Origin: Granulosicoccaceae bacterium
GTDB taxonomy: Bacteria; Pseudomonadota; Gammaproteobacteria; Granulosicoccales; Granulosicoccaceae
Length of the DNA: 40,173 nucleotides
Assembly (NCBI GenBank): GCA_020629835.1
Contig: JAHDCO010000037.1
Span: 1 to 40,173, forward strand
Reading direction: 5' to 3'
A program made the position numbers and the translations under genes. The notes under the pieces were generated by a model. The model was not told the origin of the DNA and did no database searches. It saw only the letters and a list, made by a program, of their open reading frames with translations. Below are positions 8,548 through 19,020 of this stretch, one piece after another (within the stretch, counting starts at the first letter, position 1; every line of letters starts with the position of its first letter).

Positions 8548-8576
8548 ACCACTGGCGCGCTCCTCGCGCCAGTGGT
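8548..8576 (+). promoter_or_regulatory. 12-bp intercistronic hairpin between rpsB and tsf
   Basis: ACCACTGGCGCG (8548-8559) pairs perfectly with CGCGCCAGTGGT (8565-8576) around a 5-nt loop, CTCCT. No U-run follows, so it is not a typical intrinsic terminator. It begins 10 nt after the rpsB stop. It is likely an mRNA-stabilising or partial-attenuating structure that sets S2 to EF-Ts ratios; that role is inferred. Confidence 0.75.
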
Positions 8577-8614
8577 GATCCCTAACATTCACGAATTTAT
8601 TGGAGAGCACGGGC

Positions 8615-9484
8615 ATGCAAATTACTGCAGCCATGGTCAAAGAACTGCGCGAGCGTACCGGCGCGGGCATGATGGAGTGCAAAAAAGCACTTACAGAAGC
8701 CGGTGGCGATATGGAAGCGGCAGCGGATCAAATGCGCATTTCAGGTTTAGCCAAAGCCGATAAGAAGGCTGGAAACACGGCGGCTGAAGGCGTAGTTAAC
8801 ATTAAAATCGCCGAGGACGGAAAGCGATTTGCCATAGTCGAAGTCAACAGCCAAACCGATTTCGCGGCGAAAGCCGAAGACTTCGTTGGGTTTGTCGATG
8901 CCGTTACCAACGCCGTTTTAGACGATGCGCCGGCTGATGTGGACAGCATCATGGTCGATGGCGAGCCTGTGGAAGAAGTCCGAAAGTCGCTGGTTGCCAA
9001 AATCGGCGAGAACATTCAGGTCCGTCGTTTTGCCACGGGTGAAACCGCCGGTACCTTAGGAGATTATTCACACGGTGGTCGTATCGGCGTTGTGGTTGAG
9101 CTTGATGGCGGTGATGCGGGCCTTGCAAAAGACATTGCCATGCACATTGCGGCGTCCAATCCAGTGTGTATTGCCGAAGAAGACGTACCCGCTGAATTGC
9201 TTGAGAAAGAAAAAGAAATTCTCGTTGCCGAAGCTGCTGACAGTGGCAAGCCGGCTGACATCATTGAAAAAATGGTCCAGGGTCGAATTCGGAAATATTT
9301 AGCGGAAGTCACGCTGGTTGGGCAACCTTTTGTTAAAGATCCCGATCAGACCGTAGCTCAACTGCTTAAGGGTGCAGGCGCATCGGTCACGGCATTTCAC
9401 CGACTGGAAGTGGGTGAAGGTATTGAGAAAAAGGAAGAAAATTTTGCCGATGAGGTGATGGCGCAGGTACGCGGCGCCGAGTAA
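8615..9484 (+). CDS. tsf: Translation elongation factor Ts
   Basis: A 289-residue guanine-nucleotide exchange factor that recycles EF-Tu. The N-terminal UBA-like segment and first signature [16 protein letters not shown] are followed by the second signature ELNSQTDFVA-type motif, here [15 protein letters not shown], the core, and a C-terminal module with [13 protein letters not shown]. An upstream TTG at 8600 is in frame, but GGAGAG (8602-8607) is placed 7 nt before the ATG at 8615, which also gives the family N-terminus [13 protein letters not shown], so the ATG is taken. It is 76 nt after rpsB with a hairpin between them, and is followed by a strong terminator. Confidence 0.98.
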   Translation: MQITAAMVKELRERTGAGMMECKKALTEAGGDMEAAADQMRISGLAKADKKAGNTAAEGVVNIKIAEDGKRFAIVEVNSQTDFAAKAEDFVGFVDAVTNAVLDDAPADVDSIMVDGEPVEEVRKSLVAKIGENIQVRRFATGETAGTLGDYSHGGRIGVVVELDGGDAGLAKDIAMHIAASNPVCIAEEDVPAELLEKEKEILVAEAADSGKPADIIEKMVQGRIRKYLAEVTLVGQPFVKDPDQTVAQLLKGAGASVTAFHRLEVGEGIEKKEENFADEVMAQVRGAE

Positions 9485-9511
9485 GCTAACCTCTTGAGTT
9501 ATGTCCAAATG

Positions 9512-9540
9512 AAAAGCCGGGCTAATGCCCGGCTTTTTTA
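9512..9540 (+). terminator. Rho-independent terminator after tsf
   Basis: AAAAGCCGGGC (9512-9522) pairs with GCCCGGCTTTT (9527-9537) around loop TAAT, followed by further Ts. It ends the rpsB-tsf transcript 27 nt after the stop codon. The A-run before the stem could also support leftward termination. pyrH downstream therefore probably has its own promoter in 9540-9575, or depends on read-through. Confidence 0.92.
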
Positions 9541-9589
9541 TATCTAAGGCCGAGTGGCGTCAGTCAAGTAGCATTGGGGTGTGCAAGTA

Positions 9590-10312
9590 ATGAACGAAAA
9601 GGTTCAACCAAAATACAATCGAATTCTGTTGAAGCTCAGCGGCGAAGCGCTGATGGGCGATCTCGATTACGGCATAGATCCAGCGTATATACGAAGCCTT
9701 GCCAAGGAAGTAAAAAGCGTCTCTGATATCGGCGTGGAAGTCGCCATGGTGATTGGGGGCGGTAATATATTTCGCGGCGCAGGCCTGGCAGAAGCAGGTA
9801 TGGATCGGGTAACCGGTGATCACATGGGTATGTTGGCAACGGTTATGAATTGCTTATCGATGCAGGATGCATTGGAGAATGAAGGCGCGTACTGTCGCGT
9901 AATGTCAGCGCTTCCGATTAATGCGGTGTGCGAAGATTACATACGGCGCAGAGCGGTTCGCCATCTGGAGAAGGGGCGAATCGTCTTATTTGCATCCGGA
10001 ACGGGTAGCCCGTTTTTCACGACAGATTCGGCTGCAAGTTTGAGAGCGGTTGAGATTGGTGCTGATGTCATGATCAAAGGCACTAAAGTGGATGGAATTT
10101 ACGATAAAGACCCGATGAAGCATGATGACGCGCAGCGTTACGACATCATTGGCTATGATCAAGCCATTGAGCAAAAGCTAGGCGTAATGGATACGACAGC
10201 TATCGTGATGTGTCGCGATAACAATTTGCCAGTCAAAGTATTCGATATGAATGCCAGTGGTGAGCTTATGCGCCTGGTGATGGGCGAGCCGGTTGGCACA
10301 ACGGTACAGTAG
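9590..10312 (+). CDS. pyrH: UMP kinase
   Basis: A 240-residue amino-acid-kinase-fold enzyme that makes UDP from UMP, the committed step to pyrimidine nucleotides, allosterically controlled by GTP and UTP. Visible motifs are [13 protein letters not shown] (phosphate-binding Lys), [10 protein letters not shown] (glycine loop), [13 protein letters not shown] (UMP site) and a C-terminal ATP site with ATKVDGIYD-like [18 protein letters not shown] at 9581 would add three residues. The ATG at 9590 is preferred because GGGG (9576-9579) plus following GTG lies at suitable spacing, and it matches the family length (about 241). It begins the second part of the cluster and is separated from tsf by a terminator. 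Confidence 0.97.
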   Translation: MNEKVQPKYNRILLKLSGEALMGDLDYGIDPAYIRSLAKEVKSVSDIGVEVAMVIGGGNIFRGAGLAEAGMDRVTGDHMGMLATVMNCLSMQDALENEGAYCRVMSALPINAVCEDYIRRRAVRHLEKGRIVLFASGTGSPFFTTDSAASLRAVEIGADVMIKGTKVDGIYDKDPMKHDDAQRYDIIGYDQAIEQKLGVMDTTAIVMCRDNNLPVKVFDMNASGELMRLVMGEPVGTTVQ

Positions 10313-10321
10313 GAAACGACA

Positions 10322-10879
10322 ATGATTGACGAGATATTAGAAGACGCCAAAATCCGCATGGGTAAAAGCGTAGAGGCTTTGGAAAATGAGATGGCCAGGT
10401 TGCGTACCGGTCGTGCTCACCCAAGTTTGCTTGAGCACGTTCGCGTGGATTACTACGGCTCTGAAACTCCGCTTTCTCAAGTAGCCAACATTAATACTGA
10501 AGATGCTCGCATGCTCACCGTGACTCCTTGGGAGCAAAGCATGGTTCCTGCGGTAGAAAAAGCGATTATCAATTCCGATTTGGGTTTAAATCCGAACACA
10601 GCCGGTACAGTAATACGCGTGCCCGTGCCACCGATGACTGAAGAGCGTCGTCGAGATATGGTTAAGGTCGTGAGGGCTGAAGCCGAAAGCGCGCGGGTGT
10701 CGGTTCGCAACATTCGCCGGGATGCAAACTCTGATTTGAAAGAGTTAGAAAAGGAGAAAGAAATCTCCAAGGACGAATTGCGTAAATCTGAAGAGAACGT
10801 GCAAAAGCTCACCGATGCGGCGATTAAAAATGTCGATGAGGTATTGCAGAAAAAAGAAGAAGACCTGATGGAAGTTTGA
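10322..10879 (+). CDS. frr: Ribosome recycling factor
   Basis: A 185-residue, tRNA-shaped protein that splits post-termination ribosomes with EF-G. The two-domain pattern is complete. Helix 1 contains [25 protein letters not shown] and is followed by the small beta domain ([39 protein letters not shown]). The long helices contain [26 protein letters not shown] and [20 protein letters not shown]. The length equals that of E. coli RRF (185). AGGAA (10311-10315) overlaps the pyrH stop codon and lies 6 nt before the ATG, so translation is tightly linked to pyrH. Confidence 0.98.
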   Translation: MIDEILEDAKIRMGKSVEALENEMARLRTGRAHPSLLEHVRVDYYGSETPLSQVANINTEDARMLTVTPWEQSMVPAVEKAIINSDLGLNPNTAGTVIRVPVPPMTEERRRDMVKVVRAEAESARVSVRNIRRDANSDLKELEKEKEISKDELRKSEENVQKLTDAAIKNVDEVLQKKEEDLMEV

Positions 10880-10912
10880 TCGTTCTTACCATTAACTTAA
10901 GTGAGTGGTTGC

Positions 10913-11656
10913 ATGAGTGAGCGATCAGATAATCGGCCACGGCACATTGCCATCATCATGGATGGCAACGGCCGCTGGGCACGTCAACGCGGTGGTCCAC
11001 GCGCACATGGTCATCAAGCAGGCTTTCGTACTACCCGCGATATCGTGGAAGCTTGTGGCAAATTACAAATAGAGTCGTTGACACTCTTTGCGTTTTCCAG
11101 CGAAAACTGGAAACGCCCGGAAACCGAAGTAGGCTTTCTACTTGATTTGTTTCTCCGAGCCTTGCAGTCAGAAGTGGAGAAGCTTCATGAAAATCGTGTC
11201 CGCATCCAATTCATCGGCGAACGATCGGCGTTTTCAGTCAAGCTGCAGGCGCAAATGGATCAGGCTGAAAAAAAGACAGAAAACAACGACGGTTTGAAGT
11301 TAGCCATTGCGGTTAATTACGGTGGGCGTTGGGACATCGTCAACGCGACCAAACGTATTGCCGAAGATGTGCAACGTGGCAAGCTGGCATTAGACGATAT
11401 CAATCAACAGATCTTTGGTGACTACATTTCGCTTTCTCAAATTAGCGAGCCGGATCTTTTTATTCGCACAGGTGGTGAGAAGCGAATCAGTAATTATTTG
11501 CTTTGGCATCTGGCGTACACCGAACTTTATTTCACCAATGTCCTTTGGCCAGATTTCGATGAGTCTGAACTGAACGAAGCACTGGCATTCTACTCAGGGC
11601 GTCAGCGGCGTTTTGGCCGTACCGGTGAACAACTGGTTGATCAGAACAATGCTTAA
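10913..11656 (+). CDS. uppS: Undecaprenyl diphosphate synthase (cis-prenyltransferase)
   Basis: A 247-residue enzyme that condenses farnesyl-PP with eight isopentenyl-PP to give the C55 lipid carrier for peptidoglycan and O-antigen. Signature motifs are HIAIIMDGNGRWARQR (catalytic Asp and Mg site), GHQAGFRTTRDIVEAC, LTLFAFSSENWKRP, IRTGGEKRISNYLLW and ELYFTNVLWPDF. A GTG at 10901 is in frame, but AAGTGAG at 10899-10905 positions the ATG at 10913 correctly, so that start is chosen. It lies 33 nt after frr. The end overlaps the cdsA start by 8 nt, indicating translational coupling. Confidence 0.97.
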   Translation: MSERSDNRPRHIAIIMDGNGRWARQRGGPRAHGHQAGFRTTRDIVEACGKLQIESLTLFAFSSENWKRPETEVGFLLDLFLRALQSEVEKLHENRVRIQFIGERSAFSVKLQAQMDQAEKKTENNDGLKLAIAVNYGGRWDIVNATKRIAEDVQRGKLALDDINQQIFGDYISLSQISEPDLFIRTGGEKRISNYLLWHLAYTELYFTNVLWPDFDESELNEALAFYSGRQRRFGRTGEQLVDQNNA

Positions 11657-12473
11657 AGAACGGGTTATTACAGCGATAGGGTTGCTGATATTTTTTATCG
11701 GTGTCTTTTTTGTGGCGAACGAACCCATCTTTCAATTGTGTGTGGCTATCGTTGCTGCAGCGGCCACTTACGAATGGGCAAACTTATCATCGTATTCTGA
11801 TCGTCAATGTCAGATGTTTGCGGCCCTGACAGGCCTTGCGGCGCTATTGGTAATGAGCGTGCTCTATCACAACAGCCTGGTGCTGATCGCTGCGTGGGCG
11901 GTGACTGTGTTCTGGGCGTATGTGCTATTCCGCCTTAAAACATCTCCGGTGAAACAGGTGAGTGTTTTGGGTAATTGGTCCGGAATTCTGGTGGGGGCTG
12001 GACTTTCGGTCATAACCGTTTTATGCCTGTACGCGCTTCGGTTTGAAGTGCCATACGCGTCAGCGTGGCTGTTGTTGTATTGCTTGAGCCTCGTTTGGGT
12101 GATGGATACTGGCGCCTACTTTGTGGGCAAACGTTTCGGAAGAGTGAAACTGGCTCCGCTGATTAGTCCGGGTAAAACGCGAGAAGGCGTGATTGGTGGT
12201 GTGGCCGCCGCCTGTTCATTGTTTCTATTGGCTTATTTATTCGGTTCATGGGCGGATAAAGAATGGTTGGCCATTTTCATCGCCACGGTGGTCGCCGCAC
12301 CGCTTTCGGTAGTGGGAGATCTTTATGAAAGTCGGTTCAAACGTTCAGTAGGGGCGAAAGACAGCAGTAATCTGCTTCCCGGGCATGGTGGCGTTCTCGA
12401 TAGAATCGACGGCGTCCTGGCCACGGTACCGGTGTTTACCGCCATTTATCTTCTTCTCGCCCCCGCTGTGTAA
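11649..12473 (+). CDS. cdsA: Phosphatidate cytidylyltransferase (CDP-diglyceride synthase)
   Basis: A 274-residue polytopic inner-membrane enzyme that turns phosphatidic acid and CTP into CDP-diacylglycerol, the precursor of all major phospholipids. Roughly eight hydrophobic segments are visible, starting with VITAIGLLIFFIGVFFVA. The C-terminal family signature is intact: SVVGDLYESRFKRSVGAKDS, then LLPGHGGVLDRIDG. The ATG at 11649 overlaps the uppS end by 8 nt. Longer in-frame starts further upstream lie inside uppS and are rejected because they would add a hydrophilic non-homologous leader. The next gene, dxr, starts 10 nt later. Confidence 0.97.
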   Translation: MLKERVITAIGLLIFFIGVFFVANEPIFQLCVAIVAAAATYEWANLSSYSDRQCQMFAALTGLAALLVMSVLYHNSLVLIAAWAVTVFWAYVLFRLKTSPVKQVSVLGNWSGILVGAGLSVITVLCLYALRFEVPYASAWLLLYCLSLVWVMDTGAYFVGKRFGRVKLAPLISPGKTREGVIGGVAAACSLFLLAYLFGSWADKEWLAIFIATVVAAPLSVVGDLYESRFKRSVGAKDSSNLLPGHGGVLDRIDGVLATVPVFTAIYLLLAPAV

Positions 12474-12483
12474 GCGCATTGCC

Positions 12484-13668
12484 ATGACGCCTCAAGTCAT
12501 CAGTGTTCTGGGCTCCACAGGCTCGATCGGCACCAGCACGCTCGCTGTGCTTGATCGTCATCCCGAAGCGTTTTCCGTTCATGCTCTGGCGGCTCACTCG
12601 CGCGCGGACGACTTGTTCGAGCAATGCCTTAAATATCAACCCGACGTTGCTGTGTTGATCTGTGAGGACGCGGCGGCAAAGCTGCGAGCTGCACTAAAGG
12701 CTGCTGACTGTGCAACGGTTGTGAAATGTGGTGAGCAAGCCGTTGTTGAGGTGGCGGAAGCTGAGTCAGTAACTACTGTGGTAGCGGCCATCGTCGGTGC
12801 CGCTGGTCTTCGTTCCACACTCGCTGCTGTGGCTGCCGGTAAACGGCTACTACTGGCCAATAAGGAGTCACTCGTTATGAGTGGTGATTTATTGATGTCG
12901 CAGGCTAAGGCGTCTGGCAGTTTGGTCATGCCGGTGGATAGTGAACATAATGCGATTTTTCAGTGCTTACCCCAGACTGAAACCGGTATTGACTTAGCCG
13001 GCGTAGAAAAAATTCTTCTCACTGCGTCTGGTGGTCCATTTCGTAACTGGACGAAAGAAGCCCTGTCTGTTGTAACGCCGCAACAAGCGTTAAAGCATCC
13101 TAACTGGTCAATGGGGCCTAAAATCACCGTGGATTCATCCACGTTGATGAACAAAGGTTTGGAGCTTATAGAGGCGTGTCATCTGTTTTCGGTTAGCGCA
13201 GATGACGTGCAGGTCCTTGTGCATCCACAAAGTGTGGTTCACTCGATGGTGGCTTACACCGACGGGTCAGTGATTGCTCAATTGGGGCGCCCAGACATGC
13301 GTACACCGATAGCACACGCGCTTTCATGGCCACAGCGCATCGAGTCCGGCGTACAAGCTCTCGACTTTCTCACCTTGTCAAATTTGACGTTCGAAGCACC
13401 GGACTTGGATTGCTTTCCGTGTCTTAGACTAGCCTTCGAGGCACAACGCGCAGGCGGTACTGCACCGGCAGTTTTGAACGCAGCAAATGAAGTCTGTGTC
13501 GAGGCGTTTTTGGATGGCCGTGTGGCTTTTTTACAACTACCCGAAACCATTGAATACACACTGTCACACGCGAAAATTACCCCGGCTGCCGATTTGCCCA
13601 CTATCATTGAAGCAGATAACACTGCACGCGAAATTGCCCGGGAAAAGCTGGGCCGTTTGGCCAGCTAA
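12484..13668 (+). CDS. dxr: 1-deoxy-D-xylulose 5-phosphate reductoisomerase
   Basis: A 394-residue NADPH enzyme making MEP from DXP, the committed step of the non-mevalonate isoprenoid pathway, and the fosmidomycin target. The N-terminal Rossmann motif is LGSTGSIGTSTL. NKESLVMSG and the metal/substrate block PVDSEHNAIFQCL follow. The flexible-loop region LKHPNWSMGPKITVDSS and LMNKGLELIEA are present, as is VHPQSVVHSMV. The ATG at 12484 gives the standard N-terminus; an in-frame upstream start would run into cdsA. It sits 10 nt after cdsA, so isoprenoid supply (dxr) and use (uppS) are in one unit. Confidence 0.97.
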   Translation: MTPQVISVLGSTGSIGTSTLAVLDRHPEAFSVHALAAHSRADDLFEQCLKYQPDVAVLICEDAAAKLRAALKAADCATVVKCGEQAVVEVAEAESVTTVVAAIVGAAGLRSTLAAVAAGKRLLLANKESLVMSGDLLMSQAKASGSLVMPVDSEHNAIFQCLPQTETGIDLAGVEKILLTASGGPFRNWTKEALSVVTPQQALKHPNWSMGPKITVDSSTLMNKGLELIEACHLFSVSADDVQVLVHPQSVVHSMVAYTDGSVIAQLGRPDMRTPIAHALSWPQRIESGVQALDFLTLSNLTFEAPDLDCFPCLRLAFEAQRAGGTAPAVLNAANEVCVEAFLDGRVAFLQLPETIEYTLSHAKITPAADLPTIIEADNTAREIAREKLGRLAS

Positions 13669-13690
13669 AACCACGGGTCAATAACCTCGT

Positions 13691-15058
13691 ATGTTGAGTA
13701 ACTTTGCCGTAAGCGCGATCGCCTTTCTTATCGCACTCGGCATCCTCATCTCTATTCATGAATACGGACACTTCTGGGTTGCTCGGAAGGTCGGTATTAA
13801 GGTGCTTACCTATTCTTTGGGATTTGGTAAGCCTCTGTGGCGGCGCGTGGGCAAAGTAGACAACACGGAATACGTTGTGGCCGCTATCCCGCTGGGTGGT
13901 TACGTCAAGATGCTGGATGAGCGTGAGGGCACTGTGCTGGCCCATGAACGTCATCGGGCATTCAACAACAAGCCACTGTGGGCCCGGACCGCCGTAGTGC
14001 TCGCGGGCCCGGTCGCAAATTTCATACTGGCTATCTTCGCCTATTGGTTGGTGATGATGATGGGTATCTCGGGTATCGCGCCCATAGTGGGCTCAGTGCC
14101 AGCCGGCTCGGCGGCAGAGCAAGCGGGTTTCCAGGTTGAGGATAAGATCCTGGCCATCAACGGGCGCACCACCAATACCTGGACCGACGCGCGCATTACG
14201 CTTATCGATGAAGGTATTGACCGAACTGAGCCTATCCCCATTGATGTGGAAACGAACTCTGGCGAAACGTCCACTCGATTGCTAAACACAAGCAACGTGT
14301 CGCTACTGAATACCGACTCCGATGTGTTCGAAGATCTTGGATTAACCATCTGGCAGCCAGATATCGAACCGGTGGTCGGGGCCTTCACCGAAAACAGTGC
14401 CGCTGAAGCGGCCGGTTTGTTAGTGGGTGACAGAATTACCCAAGCCAACGGCCAGTCAATCGAGACGTTTAACGACCTTGTTGCCATTGTTCATCCGCGC
14501 GCGGGTGAACCGATTGAGTTCGTCGTACAGCGCGATGGACTCAATATGGATGCCACCGTGACCCCACAAGCCAGCACGCGAAATGGCCAAACGGTTGGAT
14601 TGATTGGCGTCGCCCCCAACAGGCCCGATGGGTTGGACAGGCTAAACGTTAAAGTAAGTTATCCACCGCTTGAGGCGCTTGGAAAAGCGGTTCAGCGAAC
14701 CTACGACATGACCACCTTAACGTTACAGATGTTGGTCAAATTGGTTGTGGGTGAAGCGTCGCTGGATAACATCAGTGGCCCATTAAGCATTGCCCAGTTT
14801 GCCGGTCAATCAGCGTCGGTCGGGATAGACCACTACATCAATTTCCTTGCGCTGATTAGTCTAAGCCTCGCCGTACTTAACCTTATGCCCATTCCAATGT
14901 TAGATGGTGGGCACTTGGTTTATTTCGCGGCTGAAGCGGTCACTGGCCGTCCCGTGTCAGAGCGCGTGCAGATATGGGGGCAGCAACTTGGCATTGTGTT
15001 ACTCGGTGGCCTGATGTTTCTGGCCTTCTATAACGACATTGGAAGGTTCTTACAATGA
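13691..15058 (+). CDS. rseP: RseP, site-2 intramembrane zinc protease
   Basis: A 455-residue inner-membrane protease that cuts anti-sigma-E RseA (and signal-peptide remnants) within the membrane, activating the envelope stress response. TM1 carries the zinc motif HEYGH at residues 23-27. Two tandem PDZ domains occupy about 115-310 ([19 protein letters not shown] and [18 protein letters not shown]). The C-terminal membrane part has the third zinc ligand in [13 protein letters not shown]. The length is near E. coli RseP (450). It precedes bamA with a 4-nt ATGA overlap, matching the usual rseP-bamA linkage. Confidence 0.97.
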   Translation: MLSNFAVSAIAFLIALGILISIHEYGHFWVARKVGIKVLTYSLGFGKPLWRRVGKVDNTEYVVAAIPLGGYVKMLDEREGTVLAHERHRAFNNKPLWARTAVVLAGPVANFILAIFAYWLVMMMGISGIAPIVGSVPAGSAAEQAGFQVEDKILAINGRTTNTWTDARITLIDEGIDRTEPIPIDVETNSGETSTRLLNTSNVSLLNTDSDVFEDLGLTIWQPDIEPVVGAFTENSAAEAAGLLVGDRITQANGQSIETFNDLVAIVHPRAGEPIEFVVQRDGLNMDATVTPQASTRNGQTVGLIGVAPNRPDGLDRLNVKVSYPPLEALGKAVQRTYDMTTLTLQMLVKLVVGEASLDNISGPLSIAQFAGQSASVGIDHYINFLALISLSLAVLNLMPIPMLDGGHLVYFAAEAVTGRPVSERVQIWGQQLGIVLLGGLMFLAFYNDIGRFLQ

Positions 15059-17397
15059 CCAACGGAGCCTCATGGGTGGTGCACAGCCGTCGTGTGGTTG
15101 CCACGATCGGTTTATTGCTTCTACTAGTTCTGCTGGCGGGCGCTTCGACGGCAACGGCTCAAACCAGTGCTGCTGCACCGTTCGTGGTGTCCAGCATCAT
15201 CATCGAAGGCAACGAACGCATCGACGAAGGCACCGTGCTTACTTACCTGCCGGTTCGTACCCGGGATCGCTTTGATCCGGCTCGTGACAGTTCACGGGCA
15301 CTAAGAGCTTTGTATGACACCGGTCTTTTTGATGACGTAGTCATCAGCAGACGCGGGGCAAATGCGCTTGTGGTTCGCGTGGTGGAACGCCCGTCCATTG
15401 GCAGCATCTCCATAGATGGCAACAGTAAGATTCCAACCGAAGATCTTGAGCGGTCGTTGCGCGATGCCGGTATTGCGCTGGGCCGTGTTTTCAATCGAAG
15501 CGTTCTGGAAACGGTTGAGCGTGAGCTTCGACGGGTGTATTTCAGCGCCGGTAATTACGGTATGCAGATGGGCGTTACGGTCGATGAGCTACCCCGTAAC
15601 CGCGTTGGCCTGGATATCGATATTACTGAAGGCGCCGTAGCGCGCATTCGGCACATCAATATCGTAGGAAATGAGTCATTCAGCGAAGAGACGCTAACTG
15701 ATTTGTTGCAATCAGATGAGGACCCATTCTGGCCATTCAGCTCACGGGATGAATACTCTCAAGTGAAGTTGGAAGCGGATATCGAAGTACTTCGATCGTT
15801 CTATCAAGACCGAGGGTTTATTCGATTCGAAGTGGATTCAACTCAAGTATCCATTTCTCCGGATAAGCGTGAAATCTTCATTGTAATAAACGTGCGTGAA
15901 GGAGAACGGTACACCGTCAGTAGCATTGCGCTCAGTGGTGATGTTGACGTTCCCAAAGCAACCTTGCGTGAGCTTGTTGAAGTTGACGAGGGCGATGTAT
16001 TTGCGCGCCGCGATATTGTTCAATCAACGACGGCCATTCAAGATCGATTAGGGCAGGACGGATACGCATTCGCAGAAGTTAACGTTATCCCAAATATTGA
16101 TGATCAGAAAAAAGAAGTCGGCCTGAACTTTGTTGTGAACCCCGGCAAACGAGTGTACGTTCGTCGTATAACGTTCACCGGCCAGTACAAAACGCGTGAC
16201 TATGTGCTGCGCCGAGAAATGCGGCAGCTGGAAGGGAGCCGGTTTTCTCCCGCCTTGGTTAATCGTTCTCGGGTTCGATTACAGCGCCTTGCGTTCATGC
16301 AAAGCGTCAGCATTGATACGGCCACGGTGCCCGGCACTGACGATCAGGTTGATTTAATTGTCACGGTTCAGGAAGGGCCATCCGGGTCTTTCGCCGCAGG
16401 GCTTGGTTACGGCTCCGATGGAGCTACCGTAAATTTATCGTTCTCTCAGGAGAATCTGTTCGGCACAGGCGAGAACTTACAGTTTTCGTTCGACAACTCA
16501 GACACCACTCGTCAATTGTCTTTGTCGTTCCGTGATCCTTACTTTACCGATGACGGCATCAGCCGAACTGTCAGGGGCTTCATTCGGGAAACCAATACCG
16601 ACGATGCAAGTTCGTTGACCACGCGCTTTCTCAGCAGCACACGTGGTGCGAATGTCAATTTCGGTATTCCGTTAAGTGAGTTCTCAACCATGCGCATTGG
16701 CGGTGGGGCGGAACGCACGGAGATAACGACAACATCGGGTACCCCGGATGACATCAACGAATTCGTCAATGAAAACGGGGATACATTCGATCTTTACAAC
16801 ATCACCGGCGGTTTCTCCTACGACACGAGAAACCGAACCGTATTTGCCACGCGCGGATTCGTGAATAGCTTTAACGCTGAAGTATCCGGCCCCGGCAGTG
16901 ATTTAACCTACTACAAGCTCGGGTACCGATTTGAATACTTCCGGCCAATCACGGAACGCTACACGTTCTCCACAACACTCCGCGTTAATAGTGGGGCAGG
17001 CTACGGAGACTTTGAGCGTATTCCGTTCTACAAGCGTTATTTCGCAGGAGGCGTTCGTACACTGCGAGGTTTCCGAACCGGTTCATTAGGCCCCAGAGAC
17101 TCCAACGGAAATGCCAGTGGCGGTGATTTCCGGACTCTCGGTACCATCGAGGTGATTTTTCCTCCGCCATTTGTCGAGCGCCCGGGTGCTACCCGATTCA
17201 GCCTGTTCACCGATTTCGGTAACGTGTTCGAAGATGTCGATAGTTGGAATGAAGATGATATCCGAGCGTCGTATGGTCTGGCCTTCGTGTGGCTAAGCCC
17301 CGTCGGACCATTGACATTCAGCCTTGCGTACCCTTATAACGATGAGGAAGGCGACAGAGAAGAAAACTTCCAATTCACCATTGGGTCGGTTTTCTAA
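15055..17397 (+). CDS. bamA: Outer-membrane protein assembly factor BamA
   Basis: A 780-residue Omp85 protein, the core of the BAM complex that folds beta-barrels into the outer membrane. A signal peptide ([16 protein letters not shown], cleavage after TATA or the following residues) leads to five POTRA domains (about 35-435), beginning [19 protein letters not shown]. The 16-strand barrel follows, with the L6 motif in its family variant [13 protein letters not shown]. The protein ends in FQFTIGSVF, with the C-terminal Phe typical of outer-membrane barrels. GGAAGG at 15041-15046 serves as Shine-Dalgarno within rseP. skp follows after 15 nt, so barrel factory and chaperone are co-made. Confidence 0.97.
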   Translation: MTNGASWVVHSRRVVATIGLLLLLVLLAGASTATAQTSAAAPFVVSSIIIEGNERIDEGTVLTYLPVRTRDRFDPARDSSRALRALYDTGLFDDVVISRRGANALVVRVVERPSIGSISIDGNSKIPTEDLERSLRDAGIALGRVFNRSVLETVERELRRVYFSAGNYGMQMGVTVDELPRNRVGLDIDITEGAVARIRHINIVGNESFSEETLTDLLQSDEDPFWPFSSRDEYSQVKLEADIEVLRSFYQDRGFIRFEVDSTQVSISPDKREIFIVINVREGERYTVSSIALSGDVDVPKATLRELVEVDEGDVFARRDIVQSTTAIQDRLGQDGYAFAEVNVIPNIDDQKKEVGLNFVVNPGKRVYVRRITFTGQYKTRDYVLRREMRQLEGSRFSPALVNRSRVRLQRLAFMQSVSIDTATVPGTDDQVDLIVTVQEGPSGSFAAGLGYGSDGATVNLSFSQENLFGTGENLQFSFDNSDTTRQLSLSFRDPYFTDDGISRTVRGFIRETNTDDASSLTTRFLSSTRGANVNFGIPLSEFSTMRIGGGAERTEITTTSGTPDDINEFVNENGDTFDLYNITGGFSYDTRNRTVFATRGFVNSFNAEVSGPGSDLTYYKLGYRFEYFRPITERYTFSTTLRVNSGAGYGDFERIPFYKRYFAGGVRTLRGFRTGSLGPRDSNGNASGGDFRTLGTIEVIFPPPFVERPGATRFSLFTDFGNVFEDVDSWNEDDIRASYGLAFVWLSPVGPLTFSLAYPYNDEEGDREENFQFTIGSVF

Positions 17398-17412
17398 GGC
17401 CCCTATGAGACG

Positions 17413-17976
17413 ATGAGAGATAATAATTCACAGCCAAGCGGGCCGCTGTTCGCCGTACTGAGTATCTGGGTAATGCTGGTTGGGCTTTTAGTTAGCCCTG
17501 TCGTGCTAGCAGAAGGTACCGATCGTGTTGGTTTTGTGGACATCCCGTACCTGATTCAAAAGGCCCCTCAAGCTGTGGAGGCTGAGCGCCGATTAGAGGC
17601 GGAATTTGCTCCTCGGCAAGCCGAATTGGCCGCGGAAAGAGAGCGGCTGGCGGCCATGAACGCTGAACTGGCCGACTTGCAGAGTTCGATGTCCGAGTCA
17701 GATAAGTTACAACTCGATCGAGAGGTGCGCGCGCTGGAACGGCGTATCAAGCGCAGCGATCAGGATTTCCGGGAAGAGTTAAACATACAAAAGAACAACG
17801 AGTTTAAACAGGTTCGTGAACGCGTTCTAGACGCCATTGCACGATTTGGCCGTGAGCACGACTACGACCTTATAGTCAGCGATGGCGTGTTGTACGCCAA
17901 TAAACGCATCGACGTGACCGAACGAATTCTCGAAGCGCTGAACATAGAGTTCGCTCAGCGACGATCCGCTAACTGA
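17413..17976 (+). CDS. skp: OmpH/Skp-family periplasmic chaperone
   Basis: A 187-residue exported protein. After a signal peptide with core VMLVGLLVSPVVLA it reads EGTDRVGFVDIPYLIQKAPQA, the small-domain strand of Skp. A long, highly charged coiled coil (about 60-140, rich in Glu, Arg and Ala, e.g. AERERLAAMNAELADLQSS) forms the tentacles, and the body closes with YDLIVSDGVLYANKRIDVTE. The trimeric chaperone carries unfolded outer-membrane proteins to BAM. It lies between bamA and lpxD, its standard place. The N-terminal 15 residues before the signal core are polar and longer than usual, so the true start could be later. Confidence 0.93.
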   Translation: MRDNNSQPSGPLFAVLSIWVMLVGLLVSPVVLAEGTDRVGFVDIPYLIQKAPQAVEAERRLEAEFAPRQAELAAERERLAAMNAELADLQSSMSESDKLQLDREVRALERRIKRSDQDFREELNIQKNNEFKQVRERVLDAIARFGREHDYDLIVSDGVLYANKRIDVTERILEALNIEFAQRRSAN

Positions 17977-17992
17977 AGCTGTGGAGTAGCGC

Positions 17993-18997
17993 GTGAAGCT
18001 CTGCGAACTTGCCCAGCGGCTAGCGCTATCGTGGGAGGGCTCGGCAGATCTTGAAGTCCATCGGCTCGCCAGTCTTCGCAATGCCGGTCCAGGGGACCTA
18101 TCCTTTGCAGTGTCGGCGCAGCACAAACAGGCATTGATTGATACTCATGCAACGGCTGTTTTGGTACCCCCCGCACTTGCCGACTCAGCGCCCTGTCCGA
18201 CACTGATATGTGATTCGCCTTATCTGGCCTATGCGTCGGCCAGCTGGGTTTTGCACCCGGATCCTGCGTTGGTAAAACCGGGTATCGCCGCCACAGCCAG
18301 CGTTCATGCTGATGCGCGTGTGCACGAATCCGCAGCCATCGGTGAATTCGCAGTTATCGATCGGGAGGCCGTGGTGGAGGCGCACGCCGTTATCGGTGCG
18401 CATTGTACGGTGGGGGCGGAATCGCGGGTTGGCGCACACACCGCTTTAATGCCGCACGTTGTCGTTGCCCATGGGTGTGTGTTGGGTGAGCATTGTCGCG
18501 TTCAAAGTGGCGCTGTTATCGGCAGTGAAGGGTTTGGTTTTGCCCCCAGTGCCAATGGGTGGCAGGCGATTCATCAAATCGGTGGTGTGCGAGTCGGAAG
18601 CCGCGTGCACATCGGCGCGAACACAACCATCGACCGTGGTGCTATGGACGATACAGAAATAGCAGACGGCGTTATATTAGATAACCAAATACAGATTGCA
18701 CATAACGTCAAAATCGGAAAGAACACCGCCATTGCCGGATGTGTAGGTATTGCTGGCAGCACGGTTGTCGGGTCATCGTGCCAGATAGGCGGTGCGTGTA
18801 ACATAGTCGGGCATCTGAAAATCACCGATGGGGTGGTATTGAATGCGGCTTCAACAATCACCCAGTCGATTACTGAGCCTGGGCGCTACGGCTCCGCGGT
18901 ACCGCTGATGCCGGTATCGCGTTGGCGGCGAGCTTATATCGCCTTTAGTCAGCTGGACGGTTTGATGAAGCGAGTACGCAAACTGGAACAAAAATAA
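17993..18997 (+). CDS. lpxD: UDP-3-O-(3-hydroxyacyl)glucosamine N-acyltransferase
   Basis: A 334-residue enzyme adding the N-linked hydroxyacyl chain in the third step of lipid A synthesis. The N-terminal uridine-binding domain (about 1-100) is followed by a left-handed beta-helix of hexapeptide repeats. The catalytic region has NQIQIAHNVKIGKNTAI, with the conserved His. The C-terminal helix reads AYIAFSQLDGLMKRVRKLEQK. It starts with GTG; GTGGAG at 17981-17986 is 6 nt upstream. It follows skp by 16 nt and precedes fabZ by 23 nt. Confidence 0.97.
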   Translation: MKLCELAQRLALSWEGSADLEVHRLASLRNAGPGDLSFAVSAQHKQALIDTHATAVLVPPALADSAPCPTLICDSPYLAYASASWVLHPDPALVKPGIAATASVHADARVHESAAIGEFAVIDREAVVEAHAVIGAHCTVGAESRVGAHTALMPHVVVAHGCVLGEHCRVQSGAVIGSEGFGFAPSANGWQAIHQIGGVRVGSRVHIGANTTIDRGAMDDTEIADGVILDNQIQIAHNVKIGKNTAIAGCVGIAGSTVVGSSCQIGGACNIVGHLKITDGVVLNAASTITQSITEPGRYGSAVPLMPVSRWRRAYIAFSQLDGLMKRVRKLEQK

Positions 18998-19020
18998 GCC
19001 GCAATGGAGGCTACAACGCT

